This document shows positions 1 to 11,401 of a stretch of DNA of 64,000 bases, in pieces (the first letter of the stretch is position 1; each line of letters begins with the position of its first letter). The DNA comes from Voacanga thouarsii (taxonomy: Eukaryota; Streptophyta; Magnoliopsida; Gentianales; Apocynaceae), in contig JANUWF010001468.1 in the NCBI GenBank assembly GCA_026120185.1, forward strand, positions 124,001 to 188,000, read 5' to 3'. The translations under genes were made by a program, and so were the position numbers. The notes under the pieces were generated by a model. The model was not told the origin of the DNA. It ran no database searches and was given only the letters and a program-made list of their open reading frames with translations.

Positions 1-880
1 CTTCTTCAAACGACACCGGTTCACCTTCCAAATATTGTATCTTGACTTGGAGGAAGAGTGGGATTTAGTTTCTTCTGTTAATGTGATGCTGGTTCTCCCT
101 TTAATGCGGCACTAGCTACCTCTTGATGTTTATTTTTCTCTATCTGTGTTGACACTAACCAGTACCAGTTTAGGACCCTAAGAGGCGCCGGTTACACTCC
201 TGCATTTCGTCTTGAGCTACTATTTCTAACGGCGTTGATTCTATTGTGTATCAAGTGCCAGTTCCTTGCTAAGCAGCACCGATTTCTTCTTCAAATGGCA
301 CCAATTGACCTTCTAGATGTTATACCTTGACTTGGAGGACGACTGGGCTTTCGTTTCTTCTCGTTAGCCCATTTGTGTTTCCTTATTTTCATTTTGTTTG
401 TTCTTTTAGATGCAACCAACTTACTAAAGGTTTTAATTGCTTTCAATGACATTGTATTCTATTCTTTTAAACATTGATGAAAAGTTAGAATATATATAAC
501 ATACTCAATCCCAAGTAAGTTATGTGTTCCTTACCGAGCTAGTGAGCTTACCTCTTTATTACTTTTTGCATATTTTCAATTAGATAGTGATGAGTTAGAT
601 GAGTAGTTCGAAGAAGATTTGGAGTGTAGTCTAAAGAATTTCTATCTTCTTGAATGTGCATTAAGTCTTTTAGTGGATAATGATAATGTTGGGTTGTTGG
701 TCTTGTTTACATTGAAGATCTACCTTTGTTTGTATTTATGGTTTTGTACTTGGGAGATTATGTAATAAATGTTTGGTTAATGTTAACTGAGTTGTTTGGT
801 TTAAGGTATCCGTTGTATTTGGGTTTGACATTCTATTTTAGAGTACTACCATGTCATCCTCAAGTATAGGGTGTTATATT
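1..880 (+). mobile_element. Left LTR (3' part) of a Ty3/gypsy element
   Basis: This stretch matches 7230-7930 closely, including a shared block around a GGCGCC motif (about 170-260 and 7246-7335) and the block ending in the TTAGCCCATTTGTG motif. The two are the LTRs of one element, and the left one starts before the window. It ends just before a primer-binding-site-like motif at 884. Unlike the right LTR, the left one carries the 'CTTCTTCAAA...CTTGACTTGGAGGA' block twice, at 1 and again at 286, a 285-bp tandem duplication. The exact 3' end of the LTR is uncertain by a few bases. Confidence 0.8.
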
Positions 881-883
881 TAG

Positions 884-900
884 TGGTATTAGAGTAATAG
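884..900 (+). other. Degenerate primer binding site (tRNA-iMet type)
   Basis: TGGTATTAGAG follows the left LTR. The plant Ty3/gypsy primer binding site complementary to initiator tRNA-Met is TGGTATCAGAGC, so this is a decayed copy with a C-to-T change. It fixes the 5' end of the internal region and the plus-strand orientation of the element. Confidence 0.7.
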
Positions 901-2638
901 GTTTATAATCTTTCTAAGTTTTAACGATAAGTAAAATAGGTTCAAAACTGAGAGCTAATTATTAAGTTTAGATCTGTGTTGAGCAGTGCTTTTGGATGTT
1001 ATATGCTTTTGGTTTCTATGTGCTTTATTTATTATTTATCTTTTCTTGTTATTAATTTAGCAAGTTAAAACTTATGGAGTATTGAGGATAATGCACGGAA
1101 ATAGGAGGAATGTTCAGGAGGATGTAGGGAAAAGTGACAAAGATAGACTTGTAGGTGTATGAGCTTGGGGTCAGACTAGCAGGGCAGCTTGGGGTCAAAA
1201 GATTATCCACCATCGTGTCAGTCCCTAGCTGGATTTTTGGAATAGAGGGCAGCTAGCCTCTACCATCTCCTTTTGTACTGCCACCAACCTCTACGGTACC
1301 ATCACTGGTTTTAATGAACTCACCAACTGGGGCTCCTATGTCTGTTCCTCCGGGTGTGCCAGGAATTAGCACATTACTGGACATGTCCACACATTAGCAA
1401 TGGTGGCTCAGGCTATACAAAATAGGAAGGTGATAGCATATGCTTCTAATTAGTTGAAGTTGTATGAACAGTATTACCCAAAGTAGGACTTAGAGTTGGC
1501 AATAGTTATGATTGCTTTGAAGATTTTGTGATATTACTTGTACGGGGAGATGCGTGAGGTCTTCACCGACATCAATGGCTGAAGTATTTGTTCCTCAGAA
1601 GGAGCTTAACATGAGACAATGACGATGGTTGGAGTTGCTCAAGAACTATGAGCTGGGGATTCACTATCATCCAGAAAAGGCCAACCGGGTAGCTGATGCC
1701 TCAAGTAGGAAGAAGTCTGGAACTTAGCAGCCATGGTCACAGACCAGGAACATCTCGTTAAGGAGTTTGAGAGACTGAATTTGGAAGTGGTGCGACTAAA
1801 AACGAGATGTATGGCTACCTTAATAGCATAATCTTCATTGGTGGAATAGATAAAAGAGGCTTAATCGTTAGTTGGAGAAGAAAAAGGCAGAGGCTTTTGG
1901 GGAGGAATAATTGGATTTTCAAGTACATGAGGACAAAAATTTACTGTTTCAAGGTAGATTATGTGTTTCTAATGATGAAAGTTTGAGAATAGAAGTGCTT
2001 AAGGAAGTGCACAACACAAAACTCTCGATTCATCCACGACTGACCAAAATGTACACGAATCTCAAGAAGAACTTTGGTAGAATGGTATAGAGCGGAGTAT
2101 AGTGGATTATGTTTCTAAATGTCTAGTATGCCTACAGGTTAAGGTGGAGTATCAGAGACCAACATGGTTTTTTTGGAGATTCCTATATAGAAGTAGGAGC
2201 ACGTCACCGTGGATTTCATCACTGGGTTACCTAAATCCAAGAATGGAAGGGATACTATATGAGTTATAGTGGATCGATTGACAAAATCCGCACATTTTAT
2301 ACCCATGAAGGTAACTGCTACTATGAAAGAGTTGGTCAGGATGTACATGGATGAGATTGCTAAGCTACATAGAGTACCACTGAGCATTGTGTTGAACAAA
2401 GACATCAAATTATGTTTCGATTCTGGAAAAGTTTTACTAAAGCATTGGGAATGACTATCACTCTCAGCACAGCTTTTCATCCTCAGACCGATGGGTAATC
2501 AGAGAGGACGATTTAGATTTTGGAAGACATGCTCCGAGCTTGTATTCTGGATTTTAAGGGTAGTTGGGTGGGCTATCTGATATTAGTGGAGTTTTTTTTT
2601 TTTTTAATAATAGCTACTAGGCTAGTATTGGAATAGCC

Positions 2639-3638
2639 CACTACAAGAGAAAATTAATTTAGCGACGGACAAATCCATCGCTAATCCGCCACTGATCAAC
2701 TTTAGTGATGGATATTGACCGTCGCTACAAATGGCATCGCAAATAGTGACGAAATTTAAATTCGTCGCTAACAGCGACGGATTTGTGACGGAAAACGATT
2801 ATTGACGGTTATTTAATCAATGATACGTATAAGTAAGATTGAAATTAAGGTCGTCGCTAATCTGTCGCTAACGACAGATTAGCGATAGCCAATGAATTTT
2901 AATTTTTTTAAAAAAAATTAATTAGCCGTAGACCCGGCCTAACCGGTTCGGCCTAACAATTGACTCAACTCAACTCATGTTGTCGGATAATTTTATGAGA
3001 TTATATTGGACATGGAGTTGGAACCTGCGTCCTTGTTGTGGAGGAGTACATATTCTACCACTAAGCTATCGATATTCTTGTGATTTTTTGTTCTTTATAT
3101 CAATTATATAATATATTTTTTTTACAGATTAACGATGAATTTGCAAAGGATTTGCGACGAATTAGTGATGACCCAATTTTTCGTTGCTAATTAGTGAAGA
3201 GTGATAATCCATCGCTAATTACCGACGGATTAGCAATGACATTTTAATAATTATTTAGTATTAATGTATAATCACACATGCCGTAACTAAACCCTCCCTA
3301 ATTAGTGAGAGATTATCATAGCTAATCTCTCACTAATTAGTATAGATTAGCGATGATATTTGAACAATTCTTTTAATATTAATGTTTAATTACATATGTT
3401 GTAGCTAATCCCACGCTAATAAGTGAGACATGATAAGCCGTAGTTAATCCTTCACTAATTAGCGATGATTGAGAAACCCTCGCTAATTAGGGAGGGATTA
3501 GCAATGACTAACTGACAAATCTTAAAAAAATCAATTTAAATTAAAAATTTTGTTTGTCATCGCTATTCCGTTGCAAATTAGCAACAGCTACTTAGCCATC
3601 GCTAACTTCCGTCGCTAATAACAATTTTTCTTGTAGTG
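2639..3638. mobile_element. Non-autonomous CACTA (En/Spm) element in the gypsy integrase
   Basis: The element is exactly 1000 bp. It starts CACTACAAGAGAAAATT and its reverse complement starts CACTACAAGAAAAATTGT, the usual plant CACTA terminus. The flanking triplets are GCC (2636-2638) and GTC (3639-3641), a 3-bp target-site duplication with one substitution. It interrupts the integrase motif: the frame reads '..ASIGIA' up to 2638 and resumes 'PYEAL' at 3642. The subterminal regions are packed with variants of 'ttagcgacggattagcgatg' in both orientations, the usual transposase-binding repeats. There is no transposase. Confidence 0.9.
3012..3072 (-). other. tRNA-like A-box/B-box module inside the CACTA element
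   Basis: On the minus strand TAGCTTAGTGG (3058-3068) fits the Pol III A box and GGTTCCAACTC (3015-3025) is close to the B box GGTTCGANTCC. Their spacing fits a tRNA body. Acceptor and anticodon stems are not convincingly paired, so this is a tRNA-derived fossil rather than a gene. Confidence 0.45.
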
Positions 3639-4290
3639 GTCCCATACGAAGCTCTTTAAAGGCACAAGTGTAAGTCTTCGGTATGTTGGGATGATGTAGT
3701 TGAAAAGGCGATAATAGGTCTAGAGTTGGTATAGTTGGCATCTGAGAAAATGTTGGTTATCCAAAAAAGATTGAAGATGGCTCAGGATCGTCAGAAAAGT
3801 TGGACGAATAGAAAATAAACACCCTTAGAAATTCAATGTGGAAAGAAGATGTATTTAAAGGTCTCTCCTACCAAGGGTGTAATAATGTTTGGCAAAAGTG
3901 GAAAGTTGAGCCCAAGGTATGTGGGACCATTTGAGATTCTAAAAAAGGTTGGTGATTTGGCCTACAAGTTAGCTTTGCCACCAGCTTTATTCAGGATTAT
4001 GATGGTTTCTACGTATCACAGTTCAAGAAATATGTGCCCAATTCGAGTTATGTTTTGGAGCTATTACCATTGCAAGTGTGAGAGGAATTAACGTATAATG
4101 AGGTACTGACTAGGATTGTGGATGAGAAGCTACAAGTCTTAAGACGAAGAACCACACCATATGTTAAAGTACAATGGTCTAACTATTCAGAACGCAAGAC
4201 AATTTAGGAATTAGAGGAGGATACACGTAGGACGTATTCCTTTCTTTTTTATGGTCACAGTACGTATGTTTTGATGACGAACCTTTTTGT

Positions 4291-4303
4291 AAGAGAGGTG
4301 AAA
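4291..4303 (+). other. Polypurine tract of the gypsy element
   Basis: AAGAGAGGTGAAA lies directly before TGTGAGCCCACAACC, the predicted start of the right LTR. All 13 bases but one are purines, as expected for the plus-strand primer. Confidence 0.6.
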
Positions 4304-4349
4304 TGTGAGCCCACAACCTAACTCGTCTTTTGGGCCCTTCTTCTTCTTT

Positions 4350-4397
<48 letters not shown>

Positions 4398-7300
4398 TTG
4401 TTAGGTAGGCCAAGTGTTGGAATATATACCCTCTAGACTAGTTTTCTGCTGTAATTATCAATTTTATTAATAAAAGAATTTATTCTCAAAATTTATTTGT
4501 TAATTTATATTTTATTTGTGTATGATTTATGTTTGGATATGACCCATTGTGTTTAAATAAATGATCCATGTGAATGGTGGTCTTTCACTATAAGGTATGG
4601 ATCACATGTTACTTAACACATAAACGTTTATTCTTAACCGATTGATGAGAATGAGAATCTCATCATGTTTAGGTTATTGTATAATGAATTCCAAATGGAG
4701 AATGACTTACCTTTAGCCAGTGAGTAGTCCACTCACTTTATAGCATGTGTGTATTTCGAATACATAGAACAGAACCTGTAATAATGGTTTCTAAAAGTAC
4801 TATTTAAAAGAAGCCAAAACTATTATTGCTATAGCGTGGACTAATACTCTACTACTTGAGTATGAATTGGTAGTCTGACGAAATTGGAAGCACGTGCTTT
4901 GATATAATATAGCTGAGGTTCTTTCATAGAACCGATATATTTGTATGTTGGGTATATGTGATTAGTTAGTTAAGACAGATTTGTATAAGATAGTTTCTAC
5001 GCTATATCGCTCATTGTAACTATTCGAATGATCTAAATATCCAGAGCCTTGAAGAACATGACTTGGATGTTTACTTTAGGGTAACTTCCTTAGAAAGTGG
5101 AAACATTTTAGGAGTCGTGGATCATTAGACTAGATGTCTAAGAATGGTAGATGTCTTTTAGAGAGGTGTTAGTACACTCATTCTCTTTAAATGTACGACG
5201 ATGCGTAGAGGGATATTTTAGTCATTACATCTGTAAGTCGGAGACTTTGCTAATGCAACATTGTCCTTGGGGTCAATATTTCCTTATGGTGATATTAGAA
5301 AATATTTAAAATGCAAAATATAGCTATTTATATAGTATGGGTATTTTGGTTATTTTAGTAGCCAAGTCAATGTGTCTTTTGGTCCCCGGAATAACCCTTA
5401 AATCCTGATAGATTTGAGTTAAGAAATTGGTCTTGATAACTATAGGTTTTATTTTATTTTATTTAAGTAATCTAATTTATTATTGAACTAGAATAAAATA
5501 AAAGACCTAAGAAAGAGTACATATTTTATCTAATTTAATTGGTTAATTAATTATTCAGGGCCCAAGGCCTAGATTGAATAATTAAAAAATTAATCTAGGT
5601 ATAAATTAGATAAAAGACTTGATATTTTATATTGGTCTATTTAGACTTGTTAATTATTTATTGGGCTATTTTATGAAGCCCAAAAAATAAATAATTGAGG
5701 CTTATTATTGGGTTTTCAAACCCAAGAGTAAATAATTTTATCTGACCCAATGGATAAGACTAAGGGTAAAATAAAATAAACAACTCGGGATGGATCCCGT
5801 ATTGTTTAGCGTGAGAGGAAAAAAAAAAGTATGATGCTTTTGTTTCACGCTCTTGGTCTCTCTCTGTGATTGAATGAAATGAAAAGAAAAGAACCAAGAC
5901 CATAAGGAACCCAACTCTCTGAAGTTCTCACTAGCTTTGGGAAAGAAAGAGTGGTGATATTTCGAAAATTCAAAAGCTTCGCGTGAAAAAGAAGGAATAG
6001 ACGACTCACAAGAGTGCAACTGGAGGTGTTGGGAGAACCAGTGACTTCAAGCATTTAGGTTCAGACATCTTCATTCAAACACAGAAGTAAACAGCTTACA
6101 TGATGCTCTGTATATTTTTGTTCAATAAGCATGCTTTCGTTTTCATCGTTTTGCCATTTCAACCTTCACCAAGCCCATAAGGTTTGGGGTTAAATTATTA
6201 CTAAGATAAAGTACGGGGTCAGTTAGCAATTAGTTAAAGTTAGAGTCTTTAATTTTTAATAAGTGAAAATAGTTGCATTACTCAGAATTGACACTTTAGT
6301 GTTTCTGAACTAATAGAAAAGTTGGTGCAGAAACTATGTCGGTAATGGGGGAGGCTAGTGCAAGAGAAGAATCGGAGAAGGAAATTGTACTAGAGGCTTC
6401 GGCTTTAGGTGAGTTCAACTCTTTTATTATTTAGAAAGCATTAATTCCATTTCAGGAGTTTAATTCCTGACTTAGTGTCAGATTATATAATGGTGTAGGG
6501 TTTGGAATTAAGGAAATTGAGTTTTGGCAATGATTTTGAAATTGATTGTGAATTTTGGGGATTTGTAGGTGCTTAGACAAGTTTAATGGCACATAAGCAG
6601 ATTATTCTGATTCAAAGTTGTCTGGTAAAAGATATATGGCTTTCCCGTATCTTCTGACTTAAGGAATCTTTTTGAGAAATTGTGTTCCTTGTTAACAAAA
6701 GTTATATTGGTATTAAACTAGATTGAGCGTGATGTATATTTGAAGCTTTTACTATTGTGATAATTAGCTGAATGAATTATGAAAATAATTTATGCTTAAA
6801 GTTCTATGTTTGAGCTTTGGAGTTTGTTGATGCTTGTGGGTTGTTATAGGGGGAATTCCATAAATTTTTGTTTGTTATAAGGCCCTTAGTTAGGGAGATA
6901 CAGTACCTAATCTTCATTTATAAGACTATTTGCTAGGGGAATACAATACGTAGCATCAACCTGGTCCTTCTCCTAGTGGGATATAATAGGTAGGAACCAT
7001 TATATCAATTAACCTCAACATACCCCAAGCATGTTTCAAACTCTAAAATTGTGTGTGTTGTTTAATGTTTTGGTGTAAGTGAAGCAACTAATTAGTTATG
7101 TAAAAAGACCATTTGAGTTATTTTTGGTGTTCTGGAAAGTGAGTTGTATTGGTAAAAACTGTGAAAAAGCAATCTATTTCTTATTTCTATTTAGAACAAT
7201 TTTGTTGAATTATTGTTCAGAACTCACGATACCATCCAACACCAGTTCAGGACCCTAATAGGCGCCGATTACACCATTACATTTCGTCTTGAGCTACTAT

Positions 7301-7930
7301 TTCTAACGGCGCCAATTTTGTTGTGTATCAATTGTTGGTTTCTTCTTCAAATGGCACTGGTTCACCTTCTAGATGTTGTATCTTGACTTAGAGGATGAGT
7401 GGGCTTTAGTTTCTTCTCGTTAGCCCATTTGTGTTTCCTTATTTTCATTTTCTCTATCCTTTGAATGCGACCAATTCGCTAAGGGCTGTAGTTCTTTTCA
7501 AAGACATTGTATCTGTTCTTTGAAACATTGATGAAAAGTTGGAATATATATAATGTGCTCAATCTCAGGTAAGTCATGTTTTTCTTACTGAGCTAGTAAG
7601 CTCGCTCCTTTATTACTTTTTGCTGAATTTCAGCTAGATATTAATGAGTTGGACGAGTGGTTCGAAGAAGATTTGGAGTGAAGTTTGAAGAATTTCTATT
7701 TCTTGAATTTGTGTTAAGCCTTTTAGTGGATAGTAATACTGTTGAGCTGTTGGTCTTGTTTACATTGAGGATCTACCTTTGTATTCATGGTTTTGTACTT
7801 GGGAGATTATGTAATAAATGTTTAGTTAATGTTAATTGAGTTGTTGGTTCAAGGTATCCATTGTGTTTGAGTTATACATTCTATTTTAGGGTGCTGCCAT
7901 ATCGTCTTCGAATTCGGAATTTGACACCCT
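4304..7930 (+). mobile_element. Right LTR of the Ty3/gypsy element, split by a solo LTR
   Basis: The LTR starts with TGTGAGCCC after the polypurine tract and ends near TTTGACACCCT at 7920-7930. Removing the 1754-bp solo LTR and one 5-bp duplication leaves about 1.87 kb. The last 700 bp match the visible part of the left LTR. A (TA)n run at 4355-4394 lies near the 5' end. Beyond 7930 the sequence becomes intron sequence of a protease-inhibitor copy, so the element landed in that intron. The small ORFs here are not genes. Confidence 0.75.
4415..6168 (+). mobile_element. Solo LTR (copia-like) nested in the gypsy LTR
   Basis: The 1754-bp sequence starts TGTTGGAATATATACC and ends CAACCTTCA. It is flanked by a perfect 5-bp target-site duplication CCAAG (4410-4414 and 6169-6173). 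There is no internal region and no second LTR, so it is a solo LTR left by LTR-LTR recombination. The Ty1/copia assignment rests on the TGTTGG start and overall look and is tentative. Small ORFs at 5738-6054 have no recognisable product. Confidence 0.85.
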
Positions 7931-8990
7931 AGCCGAGCATTGTTGCATCTCAACTATGCATACAATCTATTGGGATAGGCAACGGAAGCAACACACAAAT
8001 ATATAGAGAGAGAAAAGAAAATTAAATACATAAAACAGAACACAAAAATTTAACGTGATTCGATCTTTCAATTAGACCTATATCTACGACCCCGAAGAGA
8101 ACATTCTACTCTGTAATTTTTGGATGGACAAAATTATAAACCCTCAATTTTTTAACGTAATTCAGTCTCTCAATTAGACCTATACATCCACAAATCTGAA
8201 GGGAAACATTCCACTATGTAATTTTTGGATGGACAAAATTACAAACCCCTATAAAATAATTAACTTAAGGCCCAAAAATCTCCCAATTTACTAGGCTTAA
8301 TGAATTAGTGTACTCCTCCCAAAACAGCACTAACTTATTTATAGGGAACTCCTTCCTTACCATTTTTTTAAGTTATCCCATGTGGGATTGAGAAAAAACT
8401 CAACACAATCCACACGAATTTAAAAAATAATTACCTAGACATTTTGATGCCACCTCTCTCTCTCTCTCGGTGATTGACTCAAGAGTTAAAACCAATGAGC
8501 ATTTTATAACTTGTACTAAATGGTTTTATATTTTGAATTATATGCAAAGATTAGTCTGCGACGATATTGAAGAAAGTTTCTGTGCCACTAATCAACTATG
8601 GCGGCATTTTACAGGTAGAAAATGTTGAAATTTATAGGTACCACATTTGTGAACTGGCAAAGGTCGTTCTTCTATGCTTTGTATATAAAAATGACAAGAT
8701 TTTCATTGTATCAATTTAAAATTTTGATATTTAGGTATCAAATTTTTTGGGGTATGAACTCTTTTCTATATTCATTTATTTGGTGTAGATACATAGCCCA
8801 GTTTTAGGGTTAAGTATTGATCAAGTCTTTTTTATTAGTAAATGTCGACCTAAGATATGTGTTAGAATATATTTAATTATTATATTTTAATTAGGAGGTC
8901 CTTAGCTATAATTAATTAGTTAGTGACAAGACTTTAAAAAATTAGTTAGTTAGGATATAAATCCTTTAAATAATTAATTTGAATTATTTC
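7931..8990 (-). pseudogene. Potato inhibitor I relic, copy A (exon 1 and promoter)
   Basis: On the minus strand 8435-8453 matches exon 1 of the intact inhibitor gene at 29877-29895. The start codon has become GTG and proline has become leucine (VASKCL), but the GT donor at 8434-8433 is kept. Sequence upstream (8454-8990) aligns with the promoter regions of copies B (23572-24080) and C (25960-26310). Intron sequence resumes at 7931-7967, after a solo LTR at 7968-8405, and is then cut by the gypsy LTR. Exon 2 is not visible and would lie beyond the gypsy element, outside the window. Confidence 0.75.
7968..8405 (-). mobile_element. 438-bp solo LTR in the intron of inhibitor copy A
   Basis: The element runs from TATTGGGATAGG (a decayed TGTTGGG) to CTCAACA and is flanked by the perfect 5-bp duplication CAATC (7963-7967 and 8406-8410). 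Read on the minus strand it starts TGTTGAG, has a TATA-like CCTATAAATAAG and ends CCCAATA. It contains a diverged internal tandem duplication of about 100 bp (about 8045-8145 and 8150-8250), each ending in 'TTTTTGGATGGACAAAATTA'. Removing the LTR restores intron sequence colinear with copy C at 25880-25937. Confidence 0.85.
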
Positions 8991-9500
8991 AAAAGTTTTT
9001 CTAAACTATTTCTCTGTATTTTGGAAACAACGATATTCATAAGAAAGAGAAGTGAGATTATATTTATGAATGTAGAATAAGATAAGAAAGTTTTCCCTAT
9101 TTTTGTCTGTACCAATTAGGAGTGGATATAATTTATTGATTGGGAGGTTTCTTATCCTAGGGGTTATTAGTTTTGGGGAAGTTTGGTTTAGAGATATATT
9201 TATAGGGATCAATAGAGAGGATCTTTTTTTGAGTTCGTCTAATTTTTTTTTGTTTAAATCATTTGAGATGAGTGATTCTGATATAATATGTTTTTTAATA
9301 AATAATAATTTAAAAATTAGTATTCTTTGAATAAATTATGTTCTTATTAGTGCCAATTTGTTTTAAAAAAAACAAATTGAAACTTATAACCATTTTTGAA
9401 CAAGTTTAAAAAATGGCCATCCACTAACCATTTTTGTCTCCTTTCTGAAACTTGCAACTTATTATTATTATTTTTAATAAAACCACTAAAAAGCTGCTCA
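8991..9500. other. Intergenic DNA, partly shared with inhibitor copy C
   Basis: No gene is visible. The 'GTCTCCTTTCTGAAACTTGCAA' region at about 9437-9458 recurs at 26546-26567 downstream of copy C, so the duplicated unit once reached this far. The small ORFs at 9006-9330 overlap on both strands in AT-rich DNA and look spurious. Confidence 0.5.
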
Positions 9501-10160
9501 ATTTTTATTCATATAGATAGAATAGATACAGATGAAGCTTTTTGTGCACATTAAGAGTGAAATTTCACACGAAATTCTCTTACATTTTGTCTGGTAACCA
9601 TTTCATGTGTTTGAAGACATTTGTTTTTTCCTTCCTCTTCGTGGACTTAGGCAAAAATCTGCCTCGCATTCGTCTCCAGAATAGTTCATAAATTCTGCAT
9701 ATAACTCTGAAATTGGAGTTCTACTAAATTGATTCTACTTCTTTCGTCCTTTTCCTTTACGCATTTGACTAAGACGTTTGCGGATTTCATTCTCAAAACT
9801 GGACAGTAGCAACTTATTAGGAACTATTGAGTCATCTGATAGAAATCCTGTGGGAAACACCTTGTCATGCAAAATTTGTGGCCTAAGACCAACATATCAT
9901 CTTTAGCATAAGATGTTTGCGAGACTATAGAATCATCAGTTGGCAAACTTTTAAGGCGCTCAATATCACTTCCCACAAGTTACAAAGAAGTAGTGTTCAA
10001 AGGATTCGAATAATATGCTTGTTGTGCACTGCTAATTAATAATTTGTAGGATAGCAGCCAACGGAGTGTTATCTATTGCAAGGTCAGCTAGACACTGATC
10101 TTGCTGATGAATTTGGCTCGCTGATCCTATGCACTGATAATTAATAAGTAGATCAATTTA
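9500..10160 (-). pseudogene. Decayed coding fragment of unknown family
   Basis: The minus strand has short open stretches with protein-like composition, for example 'VFPTGFLSDDSIVPNKLLL' at about 9800-9860, followed by a basic 'RKRLSQMRKGKGRKK' segment. Stops and frame changes divide them. The GC content is a little higher than in the flanks. I do not recognise the family. It may be an old retro-copied or transposon-captured gene. Confidence 0.3.
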
Positions 10161-11400
10161 AAAAAAAAAAAAAAGAGAGGGTACAAAATTGTGACCGCGA
10201 GTTAAACACTTAATAGGTAAATTAATGTGCTTCTTATACACACGTGATATTATGTTTCGTTTTCGTTCTCTGGCGTCGACATATTGTGTGCAACACAGCC
10301 TCTCGGATATGCGACCAATTTGAGGGACTACAAATGTTCTTTAACCTAATTTACACCTTGCATAAGTTTTTTTTTCTTTTTTTCTTTTTGGGAACCACAT
10401 GTACATCTTTTAGATTTCATAAAACCCTTTATATATATATATATATGTATGTATAAATTTTTTGCTGCATATTAGATAAACGATAATGTAATAAAACTGC
10501 TATAAGTTAGGGAATATATATAACGCTATTTGTCTTGCCAAAGAAAAATGTAAATGAATATTTGTTCATGCATTATTTGGAACAGGGGAGATTTGTGTAA
10601 ATTTCGAAGGAATTTTGAAAGTATAGTATGGAGTCTTGTTTTTGCAAGACAATCTTTAGTGATGAATTGTTTTTATTAGTATTAAATTTTGAAGCCTAAA
10701 CTTATTAGTTACCTAAGTGGATGTTTAATTTGGTTTTTTTTAAGGAAAAGAAAATTTATATTGAACAATATTAGTTAAAATAATGCGAAAGATAAAGATC
10801 ATTATTTTCAAACCATTATCCAAACTCGCCTAAGCACAAGAGGCCAATGGGCGAGACTCGAAGATGAGTATGGACATTATTAAAGTTACAAACATGCAAA
10901 TAAAAAATAAAAAAATTAGAGATGAACTATCTTGTTTAAAGAAATTAAAAAACGATCAAACTCGAACAAGTATATATGATATTTAGGATTAGTGTTATGT
11001 ATCTCCAATCTCATGCATTTCTTTTTTTCTCCTTTGAATGGAGATTGCACGCTGTAAAGCATATTATGAAGAAACTAAGTGATAGGTTGTTTTATTTGCT
11101 CTACAGGTTTCCTTGCCATGCAGATAAGATTAATAATGTATTATGTGCTATATGAATACTATTTACTGGACAATAATTTTTACTCTCTTGAATTACTGCC
11201 ATGAACTATAAAAGAAGACGTTGAAAGAGGGTTCAATGGTAATAATTAACCAAAAAAAAAAAAAAAAGAAGGAAAGATTACAGAACAATAGGGATTGTTT
11301 TGACAGAAATTGATGTCACTAACAACCATTTAATGGATTAAGACTTTTTTCGATAGCTTCAACATTTGCATTTGAAGCTGCTTCAAGATTTATGGACCGG
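10161..11400. other. Intergenic, no recognisable feature
   Basis: AT-rich DNA with poly(A) and (TA)n tracts (10431-10446). Nothing coding or repetitive is convincing. Confidence 0.5.
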
Positions 11401-11401
11401 A

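Larger units (their letters stand above)
901..4290 (+). pseudogene. Degenerate, internally deleted gag-pol of a Ty3/gypsy (Tekay-like chromovirus) element
   Basis: Only parts of the polyprotein remain, with many stops and frameshifts. About 1080-1430 looks like gag debris. RNase H follows at about 1430-1745, recognisable from 'ELAIVMIALKIL' and 'RWLELLKNYELGIHYHPEKA'. Integrase follows: an HHCC-like module at about 1950-2140 (KCLVCLQ), then the catalytic core at about 2190-2580 with 'VDFITGLPKSKNG', 'DRLTKSAHFIPM' and 'FHPQTDG'. The C-terminal GPFEIL/chromo-like part lies at 3639-4250 ('GKLSPRYVGPFEILKKVG'). Protease and reverse transcriptase are missing between gag and RNase H, so the element was deleted internally before or after the CACTA insertion at 2639-3638. 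It cannot be autonomous. Confidence 0.85.

Noticed and set aside
3012..3072. Functional tRNA gene
   Set aside because: Boxes A and B fit, but stems do not pair convincingly, and it lies in a transposon.
5738..6054. Two overlapping minus-strand ORFs (93 and 69 codons)
   Set aside because: They lie inside the solo LTR with defined target duplications and have no recognisable domains.
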